A DNA stretch of 64,000 nucleotides, from NCBI GenBank assembly GCA_026168455.1, contig CM047426.1, forward strand, positions 74,117,986 to 74,181,985, in the 5' to 3' direction. The notes under the pieces were generated by a model. The model did no database searches. It was not told where the DNA came from and saw nothing but the letters and a program-made list of their open reading frames with translations. A program made the position numbers and the translations under genes. The first letter of the stretch is position 1; each line of letters begins with the position of its first letter. The stretch comes from Theocolax elegans (taxonomy: Eukaryota; Arthropoda; Insecta; Hymenoptera; Cerocephalidae). Below, piece by piece: positions 49,779 through 64,000 of this stretch.

Positions 49779-51400
49779 GTTTCAAAATTATTTTTCAATA
49801 TCTATAACATAAGAGGAAACAATAATCATTACACATTTGTTTAATTATAAATATTGCAGTTCTATTAATTATTAAATAAATAATAAACCATAAATATTTA
49901 CCTTATTAATAATTTTAGTTAAATTGGTATTGCATACAATAATTTAAAGAAGTATCTTATTTTAATGATACAAATGAACTAAAACTGTATCATACATCGA
50001 TAGCGTATATACTACATGTATACATCTTTTATCACTCTATTCGAGACTCTTATTATTTCATATTCACTGGATTTTAAACACGTGAATATAGGTATTGTAT
50101 CAATATCACGACTTATGGTTTATATTTACCCTCGAATAATTATGCTATAATCATTCATACGAGTATTTCTGTATTTGACTATTTTATTACGGTTACGGCG
50201 AAAATTAGTTGACTACAATTTGCGTCTATTCTATTCAGATTGAAGCACTAAATCCACATACATTGTATTAAAGAATTATTTATAATCCGGTAACGATATA
50301 TAAAACGTTATTTGAGTTTTATAAATAAAAATTAATTAGTGATAAATACTTTTAAGTTATTAATTTATTTTCATATTTTCAAAGTAATAAATTATATTGC
50401 TATTTCAAAGCGTATTTTTTTACAATATTTAAGCCCGAATAAAACTATATTTTCTTTATTGAAATTTCGAATTTTTTAAAAAATTTTTCGCTTATTGTTG
50501 AACATATTAGAATGTTTCGCGAATAGGGATGTAGGATTGGCATACAAAAATCTGAAAATTGATGTGCTTCGAAAATATGCATTAAATTCTTACTGTAAAT
50601 TTTTTTGTACATACATATATACGTTAAAATTATATTTTTGTACGTGGAATTCATTCATTAATAACTTTATGAGTCAAATAACCTTAAATAAAACACCGAT
50701 CTAAATATTAATACATATGTTATAGTAAAAAAAGTACTTTTATACTAATAAGCTAGTTATCTCTTTCTTAAAACTAACTTTTTGTAGTTAAAATAAGAAT
50801 TTTGATTTTCGACTTTAACTTAGTTTTTTCTAAACTAAATACATTTGACTTGGTTGATCTACACAGAAAAATACAATCATCTTGCATACTAATAATACTA
50901 ATAATAATATATTAATAATAATAATAATACTTTATTTAGGCAATCATGAAAAGGTGTAAAATATATACTTACTTAAAATTTTGTGCAAGAAATCTGGTGG
51001 TTTATTAACGCGAAACTTAATATACTAAAGAGTTACTCTATATAAAGGTAATCTTTAGGTTTATTAGTATACAGTAAATGTACACCATAAGGTATTTCAA
51101 AATCTGTTTATATTACCCTCACGTATAATGCAGTAACGTAGTCACAAACCGCAACATTACATGACAATGTCTCTTAAATTCCTTTTAACACTTAAGTTAT
51201 GCTATCCTTTGAAACTTCTGCTGCAGAAGTTTTAGAAGTAATAAATGTTATTATATATCGCGCGCTACGAGAAATTTCATCGAATTCTCTTTAATTATAG
51301 TCGAAATTTATATACCTTTTATTATTATTATTGTATTATAAGTTTATTAAAAATATTTAGGAAATAAAGGAACTATTATTTGTTTTATATTTATTTAAAG
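49779..51400. other. AT-rich intergenic upstream of B2
   Basis: Contains an AATAAT-rich microsatellite near 50887-50930. No gene seen. Confidence 0.4.
50887..50930. repeat. (AAT)n-rich microsatellite
   Basis: Imperfect AAT/ATT units. Confidence 0.85.
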
Positions 51401-51589
51401 TACACATTACATTGTCACAGTGAATGCAGATTTACGTGGAAAAATCTCGGGGTAAAATGTACAAAAATTAAAATAAAAGAAAAAGTGAACGATATACATA
51501 AACGAAATAGAAATGAGAAAACTGGAAGAGATACGATCCAAGAGAAAGTGTAACGAAACAAGAAAAGAAGGAAAAATAAAATAATAAGA

Positions 51590-51609
51590 CGAGAGAGAGA
51601 GAGAGAGAT
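51590..51609. repeat. (GA)n microsatellite
   Basis: About nine GA units within a purine-rich stretch. Confidence 0.9.
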
Positions 51610-51728
51610 GGATATAAGGAACGAGAGAAAGGAATGAAGGATACGCTTACCCGCGTTTGAAAAGTGTATTCGTCTTTTTACACGAGCAAAGGCTCTTTGC
51701 ATGAGAGCTACTGTGACAAATCGCTTGG

Positions 51729-51739
<11 letters not shown>

Positions 51740-51763
<24 letters not shown>

Positions 51764-51767
51764 GAGA
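51740..51767. repeat. (GA)n microsatellite with GAAA leader
   Basis: AGAA units run into about ten GA units. Confidence 0.9.
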
Positions 51768-54639
51768 TTGCGGTGGACTAGCGATGCTTCTCTTCTTGTC
51801 ACATACAAGATATACATTCAGAAAATTTAGGATCTTCAGAGTTTTTTTTGCATAAATCCACAAACACTCGAAGATTTGTTGGGCACAGTGACATCACACA
51901 AACAATCGTTTTATATTTATTATACAAATAATACTGTTCGAGTGCTATACTTGAAAATAAATTTGAACTATTTGTATTATGAGTATTTCATTATGATCTA
52001 TACTGACTAGATCATTGGTAAACTGTACCGGTCCGAGCTAAATACATTCAAATTGCGCAATCACAATTATACTTATATGCTCGTTAATAATCAATAAGAA
52101 TCATTTTACAATTTATATTTAAACTTAACGGACATTGAGTAGCTTCTTATGCAATTATACATTCAAAAGAAAAACATTTGCAAGTAAAGACAATTAATTT
52201 AGCAGGTATTGTCGTACAATTAAAAGAGTTTGTCTCTTTTTCCAAAGAATAATTTAAAGAATAAAGACAAGCAGACATCGAGAGAGTAAATGAAGAATAA
52301 GAATTTAAATTTTAATGAGTAACCGGATCAAGTGATATATCTATATCTATATATATTGTAGCGGATAGAAAAAACGTAGGATCGCGCAAAGGAAGTAAGG
52401 GAGGGGGCGAGAAAAAGGAATCAGGGCGTAGACTCGATATCGACGCACTACCTCGTTATCGTCCGGATAGTTTATCGGCGTCGTCGCCTCAAAAAACATC
52501 AGGAACGAGCGCGAGCGTGGAAAGAGAAAAAAAGATTGCAGACCCCGGGATTTTCGCCCACGAAGCCATTAATTCGTACGTGTAGGCGTCAGCCAAGAAC
52601 GGATAAGTGCATTCACTGGAAGATATATATTTCCATTTGGGCAGCGATGGGGAGTCACTCGTTAAAACTAAAGCTTATACAGAGACGGCATTACGCCTCC
52701 CTTACCCAGGCGAGGTTTAATAAATTCTTGAGCTTTGAAATGAATAAAGAGAGAGACCAACCTGGAGGTCATAAAAAAAGGATCAACAGAAAAATGTTGT
52801 ACCTTGTTAAGTTTCCCAGCTTCTGTGTGGGTTCAACTTCTTATTTGTTACGCATACGCATTTATTGGATATTACAGACTGACAGCTAATATCCAATTTT
52901 TAAATACTCCCAACAAATCGGAGTTAAATTTATCCTTTTTATAAATATTTTCTTAGATTATAAAACTTATTCTGAAACAGTTATTTTTGCATTACGTAAT
53001 TTTTCCTTCTTAAAAAGTGCTCGTTCTTATTCTTAATCCAACTATAATCTAATTGTTTTTAAACATACACAAACTGCTTATTTTCATTGTATCTATTAAA
53101 CAAGTACTTATATTTTAACTTATACATTTTGACAACGTATTAAATTTTTCAGTAGATCATTCTTTGAACAGTCAAAATTCATTTTCATTAAAAATATACG
53201 AATTAATCTGAAAAATTCGCCGAAATATACAATTTTTTGTGTTTACACTATAAAAGCAACTTTTTAACTTGAAATTAATTATTTACTTGACAATTTGTTG
53301 AAACGAGATAAATATATTTTTTATACAAAAAGGTGGCTTTTAACGATTAATTATTATTTAAAAAAAAAATGTATTTTACTTTTTTAATACGTTTGTAAAT
53401 TGTATAGGTTGTAACTTCATGTATGCAAATATATAACTAGTTTGTTTAATATTTAGAATGTAGTATACACATTATAATTATACATTTTATTTGAATTCAA
53501 AATATAATTATTGTTCGATAGCTCTAGCAATATATGCGCGGAGAAAGAAGTTTTAGTGAAAATGACAATATTATTGAGTATAATCAAGAGACAAATTTAA
53601 CAAAATTATAAAACTTACTATTGTTAAAAGATAAAATATACTATAAATTTATTAATATGTACTTTACATCTGTTAATCTTTTTAGTCCACAGTCGACTAA
53701 ATTGATCAAGGAAGAAAGCATATATTTCCCACAAACGTATTTGCGGATCGAAAGTAATTTTACCGCGAAAAAAAGGAAATTCAATGGGGTGAATGTAAAA
53801 TTAGCGGGGCGAAAGTAAAATTTAAGAAATAACAAGAGATGAGGGATACATGCGTGTATAAAATTTGAAAAGGGTATTGACCCCTCTTTTCAAGGCCTAA
53901 ATGTGTTTACAATCATATATGGAATAAAATACTATATGCAACGCATGGCTAAAGCAGATTTCTCCCTTTGGCTGATTCCTGCTCCCGCGAGAAAATTTGT
54001 CTCTCGCGTGATTAGTGACTTCGCTTGTATAATGTACTTTTACCGTACAAGTATACTATATATATATACATTTTATAAAATTACAATATGAAATAGTAGG
54101 ATTACTATATCTAATAGTAATAATTAATATATAAAATAGTAACTTTCAGTACAATTTTTTTTCCATATATTTTGACTAAATGCAAAATGTTTCCTAAATT
54201 CGTTAAAAAAGATTTGTACATTTTTAACAATAACTTAAATTACACATTTTGTTCGTACAGATCAGAAAATTTATGGATATATAGATTTACTTTCTAATAT
54301 ATAAGGGTTGAAATATTAACAAAATAAGTTATGATATAATTGAAAAAAATGTAATGGTAAAACTAATCAATCCAGTTTGGAAGCATTTTTTTAAAATCTG
54401 TACTAGCATGAAATATTTTTAAAATTAAATTAATGGTAAAAGTGTGTTATATCGCAATTGCCTCAGAACATTACATTAAAAAATAATAAATATAATAACT
54501 ACTACATAAGTTTCGTTATTTTTACTTGACTGACAATAAAACTCGTACACTTGAAGATCAATAATAAATACAATAATGACTAATATCAACATCTGTTTCA
54601 CTAACGCAAGGAAAGCAACTAAACTAACCTCTCATAAAG

Positions 54640-55000
54640 CTACATAGCAATCCATTTTGACTACAATTGTTTTTGTATAAATATAATAGAAATTAAGTAA
54701 TCTGTTACGGGCATCGCTGTGTGACTTAGCAAGTATTGAGAACTAGAACTATAAAATGCATCATCTATATAATCTAAGCGACGAAATCTTTTCAAACCTT
54801 TTTGGAATCGAAAAGTATTTATAGTGTTTGAATCAAAACAAGAATAGTTGTTCTGTAGAAAGACGATTAATATGCACTACCGATCTAGCCATGTAAAAAT
54901 TACTTAAGTAACTTAAGTTTACGTAACTTTATACATTTTAAGGGAATATAAGGGTAAAATTTACATGACTTCCATAACTGTAACTTTATTTTTTCAGTAT
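54640..55000. repeat. Dispersed repeat, copy 2
   Basis: Shares ordered blocks with 23250-23545, including ATTACTTAAGTAACTTAAGT and CAATCCATTTTGACTACAA. Confidence 0.5.
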
Positions 55001-56314
55001 ACGTACTGGAAGAGAATCAAAGTTTAACCAAAGGTCAAAATCAACCGTTTTACATAAGACTAAATAATCGAAAAGTTATTCTTTATTATGTAATACGAAA
55101 CGGAACGAAGGAGAACGATAGAAAGACACTGCCAAGTGAAAAACCGCTAAAAATCTCACGTTTTTCAGAACATTCTGAGCGAGTGCGAGAACGAGCAAAA
55201 CGGATTCTCGACGCTTTGACTCGATTGATTTTGCTACCGTAGCCTCGACGTGGATTGAATTGCACTTGGTTGGCCCGATGGTCGACCCATGCCAATGAAT
55301 CTTATCGAGCTTTAACAATAAAAAGCTACAATGTATCGGAAAGCACTGATGCAAATCTACATAATTATATGTAAGACACGTCTATTTCTTTACCTTATTG
55401 ATCTATCTGAGTTAATTCGTAAAAGTTAGACATTTTAATAGTAAAATGTGCAACCTAATAAAAATGAAAAATAACCACTGCAGTATTACTAAAAAAAAGA
55501 ATTGTGAATAATTTAATAATATATACCTATTCAATATAAAATTTTCTCAAGTGTAATTGAAGAAGTTGAATAAAAGGCCGTCCAGCGTTAAATAAATCGA
55601 AGTTAAAATCTCTTTCTCGATAGAAAAATTGATGAGTGAACAAATCATTAACGATCATATTTAAAAATATAATAAAATATTTTGTTGAACAAGTATATGT
55701 AGTAAGTATCGTTATTCCTACAGCTCGATAGGCGCAGAAGAAAATTGATTAAAAGTTTTCCCAATTTAGAGTTTAATTAAGATCTCGGTAATGCAAATTC
55801 TTGGTTAATTTTTTACGACTCAAAGTTTTTACTTATCTTGAAAACTTGAAAATTCAGAGAGAGGTGGTGGAGGTGCACCCTATTCGTGGGCAAAACTAAA
55901 CAACTGCTTCCTCGGTCTTGTGTACCGCGCAATTCAGCCCTCGGTGCCCTTTCTCATTTAAACGCAAGTTAAGGTGTGCGGGAAGCCACTTCCTTTGTGC
56001 TGGAACATAAAACAACCCCGGTTTCCCATGGAATAAGTCTTCGGCTATCGCGCTATTCCGTCAGCGTGTACGCCGTGGTCAGAATTCGTACCGAAAATTA
56101 ATTTCCCATCGTTTACTTATTCCCTCGTTCCTTCCTACTCGAGTGCAGATTCTTTGTTTGGCTTTTCGTTTTGTTATATAATACTTCAATTTCTTGATAT
56201 TCATTCAACAATAATTATTACATAATTAATTACAGGAACATATTCTTATGAGATTTTCTATTTATTTATATTTATCACTGCTTTGCAACCACATATCGCA
56301 TTCTCACTAACAAA

Positions 56315-56830
56315 GAGACCACCATATCTTTGGCAAATGGATTGTGTCCAGCTTGTAGGTTATGTTTTCTAATATAAAAATATAACAAAAAACAGAGCCG
56401 CAGGCCCTAAAAATCGTTTTTTCAAAAGTTATACCCTGTTAAAGAAAAATTTAGAAAGAAGAGGCTTTATTTAAACGCTTGTAACTTCTAAATACTCTAA
56501 TAATAACACTCAATCCAAAGTTTAATAAAAAGCTAAGATAAAATAGATATAATTTATAGGAAAATGCGTTCAAATCTGTTACAATACTTACAATGGAGCA
56601 AAGTTATACTATTTTATTGATTTTTTAAACTAAATTATTCTCTATTTTAGCTCAGCTTTTTATTAAAGTTTGGTTTGAGTGTTAATTTGATTGTTTAGAA
56701 GTCCCTTTTGGAAACTTAGCGAAAAAACGATTATTAGGGTCTGCGGCTCTGTTTTTTGTTATATTTTTATATTAGAAAACATATCCTACAAGCTATGGAC
56801 ACGATCCGTCTCCCGAATATATGATGGTCT
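56315..56830. mobile_element. Foldback element of about 515 bp
   Basis: Long inverted arms. GAGACCACCATAT at 56315 is mirrored by ATGATGGTCTC ending at 56830, and the complementarity continues through CAGCTTGTAGG and CAGAGCCGCAGGCCCTAA into the centre. No transposase frame. The centre contains GGAGCAAAGTTATA, also seen in similar form in the foldback element at 15888, so the two may be related. Confidence 0.75.
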
Positions 56831-58700
56831 CCTTCTAAATATTACTTGTCATAATTACGTAAATAATTATGATTGAAATTTAGTATTCTTTGGATCTATT
56901 TTTATATATAGAAATAAAATTTTAATCTTATACTTACTTCTGTTGCAATCTCAGTATTAGTTATACATATAGGTTCTTTTTGTTATTATATAGAATTTAA
57001 ATCGTCTCTTTAGAAAGAAATCAAGTTATAAATTAATTAAATAATTAAATTTTTAGTTGTAAAAGCCTGCTTAAAGTATATTTTAGAATAGTCTAAGTGC
57101 ATTTATTTTACATACGAGTTATTATTATTTATATATAATTATTAAAATATATACACAACATCGTTTCTTTATAGAAAATGGTAATTTTTATCAAAGACTG
57201 TAAAAATGTTACCTCAAACAAGAACGTGGATAATAAAATCTTTATTAAAAAATTTACGTGATTTATATATCCCCTTGTATTTGCCGTACAAAAATCGATA
57301 ACCGCCTTATTACATTAGACTCCAGCAATTTTATTCTCTTTCGCTATACTTTCTTCACAAAAGTAAAAGATTAACGTATCAAGGGTACCCGTGAAATTAT
57401 GATGATACTTATTAGAAATGAACGTTTATTATTTTATTTAATAATAAAATGTTGGGTTTTATATATTATATACACACGCGCACGTACATGTACATGTATG
57501 TGAGCAAACACACTAACATATTTGTTTTATAAAATTCAACAAAGAAGAGAAAATTCTAAAAATACTCAGCATATTTATTAAATAAGCAGTCTTTAGAGCA
57601 TATTTTCTTAAAATATTTTAAAGAATATTTACGTTTTACTAACTACAATTCCCGTAAAAACGAAACGTAGTTTAACATTTTGAAAAATTCATTAAAATAT
57701 TTAATATTCTCACATTGAAATATAATAATATATGTAGTGAATATAATGAAATTGTTACTATGAAATTATTGAAAGAATGGCATTATTTGAGTTTTATCAA
57801 AATAGCAAGTATAAAAAATAAAATGGACTTAAAAATTCATATGGATTAAATGAATACATATATATAGTTATTTGAAACAGGACCGGCATGACACTCATAA
57901 AAAGAAAACTAGCGAGATATAATAGTAAACGTGAAGGTTCGTATTTTTTTTTTTTCTTCATTTCTATCTTCTGAATGTCACTTTCTTCAGCGTTTGTTTT
58001 CCGTAGTCTACAATGGGATGCAGAAAAAAAACGAATTTTATGATAAAAAAAGGGGAACGTAACGATAGAGACCAGCTGCAGAAAAAAGAAGAGAGCACTA
58101 AAAGGACGTGACGAGACTACGTAATCCCATGAGATATTTCATTAATTTAAAAAATATATTAGTAGAACGATTTAAATAGGAGTAGAGGAAATTTATATTT
58201 GACATTAAAATAGTTCGCAATACCTTATTTTTACAAAAATAATGATAAAAAACTAAAAATTTTATTATTATAATTTATTTAAATTGTATTATATTTTTAT
58301 AAATGTAACTTCTTATTATAAGTTTTATAAAGTGTATAGTAGACAAAAGCTGACAAAATTATACTGTCGGATATAAAGCGTAGAGTGCGTGCAATAATTG
58401 ATAGGACTCATCAACGACACTTGTCTACCAATTTGTATTCAAATTGCAATATATTTTAATGCACTAATAACCCATTTTTAGATGGTCTAATACGAGGCAT
58501 TTTGCATTTTACAGTAACATTTTTTTAGTATACTAAATAAATACTATAGTTAAATGCAATAAATTAAATGTAATAGTTTTAAAAAGGTCAGTATATGAAA
58601 ATAGTGGAAAAAAGTAGGAGAGATAGAGAGGACAAGTAAACTATACCCAAGACCGACAATAGTCGTAAAGACCTTGAACTTTGAAAGAAAAATTTGCAAT
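56831..58700. other. AT-rich, nothing recognised
   Basis: No exon with splice signals or repeat family identified. Confidence 0.4.
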
Positions 58701-61700
58701 GGAGGTTTTTTTTTGAAATGTTAAGTTGAAAAAGGAGTGGCAGGAAAATGGTTCTCTTATCTCGCGTAACGTCGCCTATGTCAGGGTCCTCGTAGTTTTT
58801 ACATACAAAGAGTACAAGGGCATGACGACACCGTCGTTCCTTCTAATGCTTCTTTTTCCTCGAGCTCCCTGGAATCACAAAGCGCGAAAGCATACTGCGA
58901 CGGATCTTCGTGTAGTGGAGAAATGTATTTTCAAGCTCCTTATCCTTTGGCTTCCGCTTCTGTTGGCCCTAGACAGACTTTCACTTCCTTACCTCGCTTT
59001 CATTTTCCCGTAAGTACTACGCTTTCCTTCTTGTTTTCTTCGTAAATCTAAAATGCATTATTAACTTTAATTTTAAATTGCAGGATATAGAGAACCGTCT
59101 CTTATCTCTTTTATTTCCCCGTTTTAGCATCAACAATATTCATGTCGCTGAAAAGTTACGAAACCATTATTATTAAGATCCTTTTTTCTCTTAACCGTAG
59201 CCTAAATTATAATATTGTATCGTGACGTTTCGTGAATTCAATTAATTTCGAAACCATGGAAAAAATATTTAAAATAAGATGGAAGCTTGAGAAATGCCGA
59301 AATGAACGACCCCGGCGGAACATCTTATTTAAAGATCTGAATAGAGAAAGAGAACTGCACACCTGCAAAATATACAGTGCAGTCTTATCGTTAACGAGAT
59401 GCCTTTCTACAACTTGACGTTCTTTTGGATATATTTTCTTTTACTAACTTTCAGGCATTCAATTAAATAAGTATTTGAGTTTTTGCCCTTCTTCTTCGTC
59501 TTTGTCATATTTTTATAATATCGTAAATAAAATCAATTTATTCGTTCGTTGATGTGTAAGATTATCCATAAAACCAGTAAACAGGCGCGCTGGTATGGTC
59601 TGTGTTGAAAAATAAGAAATGCTTAGTTAAAGAGAAAAATGTAAATTTGTTACATTTTTCTTTGGGCTCTTTACGCGATCACAGCTGCTACTGAAAATTT
59701 CTCTTTTTCCAACATTTCGACTTGGTTTTCCATTCTACGCAAGAAGAAACGAAAGAGAGAAATAAAGATCCCGAAGAGTCAGGCAGGAAAGTTCGCCACA
59801 AGTGGGCGCGAGACAGTGCGGTGCATATACATAGAGAAAGTTTGAGAATCTCGGAACGGTAGAAGTGCATTTAAAACTCGGTATGATAAATAATAGCCAG
59901 CAAGATAGGCGACGTTAAGTGTCGCGGCTCGGCTAAATTAAGCGAACTCCGAGTCCCACCTTTCGTGGAAAGTTTTTCCGGTGACTTTTGCGTCGCCTTC
60001 CCTTCGCTCTCTCTCTCTCCCTTTCTCGCGTACATTTAGCTAGTATATACGACGAAGTCAACGTTGCCAAAGCGACGCGGACACGAGGGTCCTCGAGATA
60101 GCGACCGATTGAATCCACGATAGAGATACTCCTTGATTTTATTCAATGCGCTTCCTTTTTCCACCGCTATCTATTTTCCGAACCGATTTCAGTTGCGTGA
60201 TCGATCCTCTTGTTATACGTACGTAGCTACGAATTAAATAGACGAGAATGCTCGAAAGAACGTTCACTTTTCTACATTACTTTTACCAAGTTCTCTATTA
60301 AATTTCTTCAATTATGCAGTTATGTATGTAGCCTTGTTACCCACATCATACTTCTAGACCTCCCTTTGCATTTGTAATTCAAATTTCGCGTCAATTGCAT
60401 TTGGCGCCCCAGGTGAACTTCGTCCACGGACGTTACACGTAACAGTCGTGTTTCTTGAATACGTGTACAATTTTATTTACTTCGTGTTTACAAAAATAAA
60501 AAAATAATACTTTTTATGCGTACCCGTGAAAAAAGCATTTTTTTTAAAGAAATATACAGGCATATAGATGTGCACCGGCTATATAAATTTGAAGTACAAT
60601 ACAAAATAACAAACTGTTTTCTGAAAACTTGGTAGAGAGGAAGAAACAAGCGTAGACGATGAAAATTATGATTTTTTCCCTGTCACTGGCAGGTCCACTT
60701 AAATTTACGACAACTCAAAAGACAAACTTACCGCGTTTAATCTCGGTATTGTTTTAAGTTTCTAACGCTACTGTTGTAAGTTCGTAGCGTTGTTTAACAA
60801 GGAGAGCTTCGTTATACATTTGCCGCGCAGCACTTCATTTATACAGTCGTCTCTTGGCTTTCTATATGTACAAAACAGTCGCGTCACGCAGTAGAATAAG
60901 TTCAAGCTCAAGCATACACACATACACTCACGCACGCCTCCCCCTCCCCCCCCCCCTCACACGTACACACGTAGGTACATCTATATATGAATATACATAC
61001 ACGTGTATACATATAATCCAGCGAGGCGAAAACAAAGAGTGGAGCGCTCTCGAAATTGCGTTCAATTAACTGATGCAAATCTTGTTTTATAAAATGTAAG
61101 TATATACGTATACATTTTGAGCTTCTGCGTTAAATTTCGTCCAGTGGGAGAAGAATAAAAAAAAAATTACTCGACGAATTCTGAAAGTGACTCGAGTATA
61201 AATGTAATTTTATTTATACACCATTAACGTTACACCTCGTGGATAACGGAAACTTTTCATCATTAAGCGGAAAATTCCGCATTTCTATGGCCATAAATAT
61301 AAAATTAAGAGGTAGTACGTAAAAGAGCAGATGAACACGTGAAAATACGAATGAAAATGAAATAAAAAAGGCTCTTTTTTTCTCTCCCTTGATTCCTCTT
61401 ACGCGAGCGCGTACGCATAGTTTCTCCGGGTCCCTCTCGGTCTTTTTAATGACGAGCAAAAACGGAGTCAGCCCTCTCTCACTCTCTCCTTCTTTCTCTA
61501 GTGCTCTTAGGAACGTTATAGAGTGTAAAACGACGAGATAAGGCATGACTTGCCCCGAAGCTACATCCGTCGGTTGTGCGACCGCGGGCGCAAGAGCATC
61601 TGAAATCTCGACGAGGTGTATAGCACCCCTCGGATCCGCGTTCGTTGAAAAGGGACAAATGTATATTGGTACGCCAAAGTGTTGTATGTGACCTTTCGTT

Positions 61701-61750
61701 CGATTTATTTAATAGATGTACGTACACCTACCGGGTGTAGACACGCGCGA
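58701..61750. other. GC-richer patches, possible regulatory or untranslated DNA
   Basis: Blocks at 58726-59030, 59690-60120 and 60830-61740 are clearly richer in GC and pyrimidine tracts than the rest. Open frames occur there on both strands at once, with no splice framing and no recognisable domain, as expected from base composition alone. They may belong to the promoter or 5' untranslated exons of a gene outside the window. Confidence 0.3.
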
Positions 61751-62135
61751 CCACTACTAAAATAACAATTTATCCGATTTTAATTATATCAATTTATTAT
61801 ATACGTTTTAATTAATAAAACGGTGCTCACGCGCAACTCGCGCTATCTTGCGCATTTTAATTAAATGTAATATAATATAATTCACAATATAACGATGACA
61901 ATTGGGTCGTTAAACTAAAAATCTTACTGATTTTAAAATTATAAATCATTTGACGATAAAATTTATACTTCATATATATAGCTTATCGTTAAAATTTACT
62001 TCATTACTTTTCATTGCACGCAGTATCCAGTTTTATTTCCGGCTGCATCGCATCATGTAATCGTAAATATCGTCAAATATATCTGAGTACGTATATGCAT
62101 ATGCACACCGATACACACACGCGCGCGCACACATG

Positions 62136-62187
<52 letters not shown>

Positions 62188-64000
62188 CCTATGATAATAA
62201 TCATCCATTCGATTTATGTTCCCTTCAATGCTTTGGCTTTTACAATATTACTTCCACATAAAGTGCACACCAATACTAAGACTATGATTTTGAATTACCG
62301 CTTTATAAACCAATATAGGATTCACTATGATCGTTAAAGCAGATAGCGAAACCGATTAATGTCGACAAAAAATCAACATAATCCTTGCAACTTTTTTATT
62401 TGCTGCGTGTACTAGAAAACTTAACATTTATAACATACAACCTTCAGTTGTATCGTTTATATCAAATCTCCGATAATTGGTATATATTGTTGTAGGTATA
62501 AATGCATGTTATAAATGACAACGATAACCGGCATGAAAATTGAGTAGGTATTATAATTATTATAGGATTCATGACCTATTAAAGATTTTACTGGTTCAAC
62601 GCGAAATCTTATTACCTAAACTTTAGCTATTAATCTATCTCTATTGTATATCTATATATGGAAATACAATATTGCAGTCAAATTCAGCTGAAAACGATCC
62701 CATTATTATAAGATTCCCAGTGAACCTTACCAAAGCATATTATATTAAAGATATTCTCTAACGCATAAGCTTTGCGTATATCATGTATAATCTGTGCTTA
62801 TTACTCCGCGATAATCAATTGAAATTATGTATTGCAGCGTTCGTAACTTTAATCCGTCCACATGAAACATTATTAGTATTATCGATTTTGATTGCTGCTC
62901 TGTTTATTTCGTTGTTGTATCGTACGTCGAATTTAAATAACTCGATCATCGCATTCAAAATGCATCGTCTCCGACAGTTACATTTTTTTCACTAAAAATA
63001 ATGCTTATTAATTATTTTAACTACTAATTAAGCTATCTTTTTGGAATTTAATATTTTTTTTCCAAAATTACACACGAATAATAAAGTGAAATTTGAAGTT
63101 AATGTACTTTGTAATTGAAATCGTTATCATGTGTACAGGTAAACTGTTGTACAGATAAACTGTTTCTCTAGTAAAATCCTTGTTATAAAAGATAGTTTAC
63201 TTATTCCTTTGAAAATAGCATTAAAATAACATATAAACAATCAATATCATCCAATGCATACAGTTGAATAATATATCGCTTTAAAACTGATGTTTTGAGC
63301 CTAATAATTGATCATACTTAATGGCTCATCCGAATCAATGATCGCAAACATGCACTATGATGAAAACTAAATTAAAATTCAATCGATGAATTCTGAGTGA
63401 AATACCGCAATAAATTTAACTATTCAGAAGGATCGAGGCACTACATAGCAACTAAATTTAATTCTTCGTGAGCATCCATTGGCACGAAAATACCCAATGT
63501 ATTTCTAATGATTATTCATTATAGATATCGACAGTGCTGAAAGAAAACAGTCTTATTCTTTTATACTTATAAAATATCTTTTTTACTTTTACAGGTAGAA
63601 TAAATAAGTATAGCAGTAGGAAACATCGTAATCAATTTCTTAAATTTATGGTTTAAAAAATTTTATATTGCCACGATCGAGTGCGTAAAATAAAATATAA
63701 AACTTATTCAAAACCACAATTCTAAATCGATAGATTCATTAAACTGGCAAGTATTATAAAAATTCTCATTCTGCACTTTTCTCACTTACAAACTCAAGCA
63801 CTCAAAGTAGTTTTTCAAATAGAAAATGACTATTGCCTTCCGTTTTATAGTAAGTGAACGAATGGTCTTCGAACCCGAAATATTTTTCTAACTTTATAAG
63901 ACTTTTCTTGTATAAAAATAGAAAGAGAACCTCAGTTTTAGATCCTATTACTTGATTTTCTCGAAATTTTAATCATACTAAAAAAAAGTCTGAAATAAAA
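61751..64000. other. AT-rich end of window, no gene recognised
   Basis: Only a (TG)n run is distinctive. The 107-codon frame at 62014 is open because it runs through this microsatellite. Confidence 0.4.
62100..62184. repeat. (CA)n/(TG)n microsatellite pair
   Basis: A CA/CG-rich stretch (about 62104-62130), then ATGTATATATG, then about 20 TG units (62142-62183). The two halves are complementary and could form a hairpin. Confidence 0.9.

Larger units (their letters stand above)
51400..56314. other. Gene-poor region with purine-rich and GC-richer patches
   Basis: Holds two (GA)n runs, a GC-richer block at 52360-52720 and a dispersed repeat at 54640-55000. The 117-codon open frame at 52536-52889 has no splice framing or recognisable domain. 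Confidence 0.4.

Noticed and set aside
52536..52889. 117-codon open frame, plus strand
   Set aside because: Lies in a GC-richer patch, has no splice framing or recognisable domain, and its composition explains the absence of stops.
62014..62337. 107-codon open frame, plus strand
   Set aside because: Kept open by a CA/TG microsatellite that encodes alternating Cys/Val; not a gene.

Overview
The window is AT-rich, intron-rich animal DNA. Short GT-AG introns, secreted multi-gene families, an acid-lipase cluster and many small TA-flanked MITEs point to an insect. Hymenoptera is my best guess, but no single marker in the window proves it. Nothing prokaryotic was seen. All gene models below were built by hand from splice signals and reading phase.

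Layout. 1-12,400: mostly non-coding, with a 1.1 kb tandem duplication (561-2799), a tRNA-derived SINE-like relic (about 3.7-3.91 kb), microsatellites, and one isolated + strand CUB-domain exon (6487-6652). 12,455-49,778: one long cluster of genes all on the minus strand. It holds five paralogous secreted proteins (about 356-379 aa). Each has a signal peptide, six cysteines including an invariant CX5C, and a C-terminal half that looks like the Group-7-allergen/TULIP lipid-binding fold. Between the third and fourth of these lies an acid-lipase (alpha/beta hydrolase) array: two intact 8-exon genes (type I at 24,686-26,874; type II at 38,978-42,666), one type II copy broken by indels and a 134-bp deletion (30,370-33,911), and one 3'-truncated type I copy (34,221-35,485). 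The extra copies come from an 8.6 kb tandem duplication (25,610-34,220 repeated as 34,221-about 42,770) that carries along a solo-LTR-like element and a MITE. 49,800-64,000: no gene I can support; AT-rich DNA, GC-richer patches that may be regulatory or untranslated parts of a gene outside the window, microsatellites and a foldback element.

How the genes may work together (inference): secreted lipid-binding proteins next to secreted or lysosomal-type lipases in one co-oriented cluster suggest a shared lipid-handling role in one tissue. The sequence does not name the lipid or the tissue. The lipases have unusual active-site surroundings (GYSIG instead of GHSxG, and Glu where the catalytic Asp is expected).

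Caution: many differences between the 8.6 kb copies are one-base homopolymer or dinucleotide indels. A recent true duplication and an assembly duplication are both possible, and only reads can separate them.
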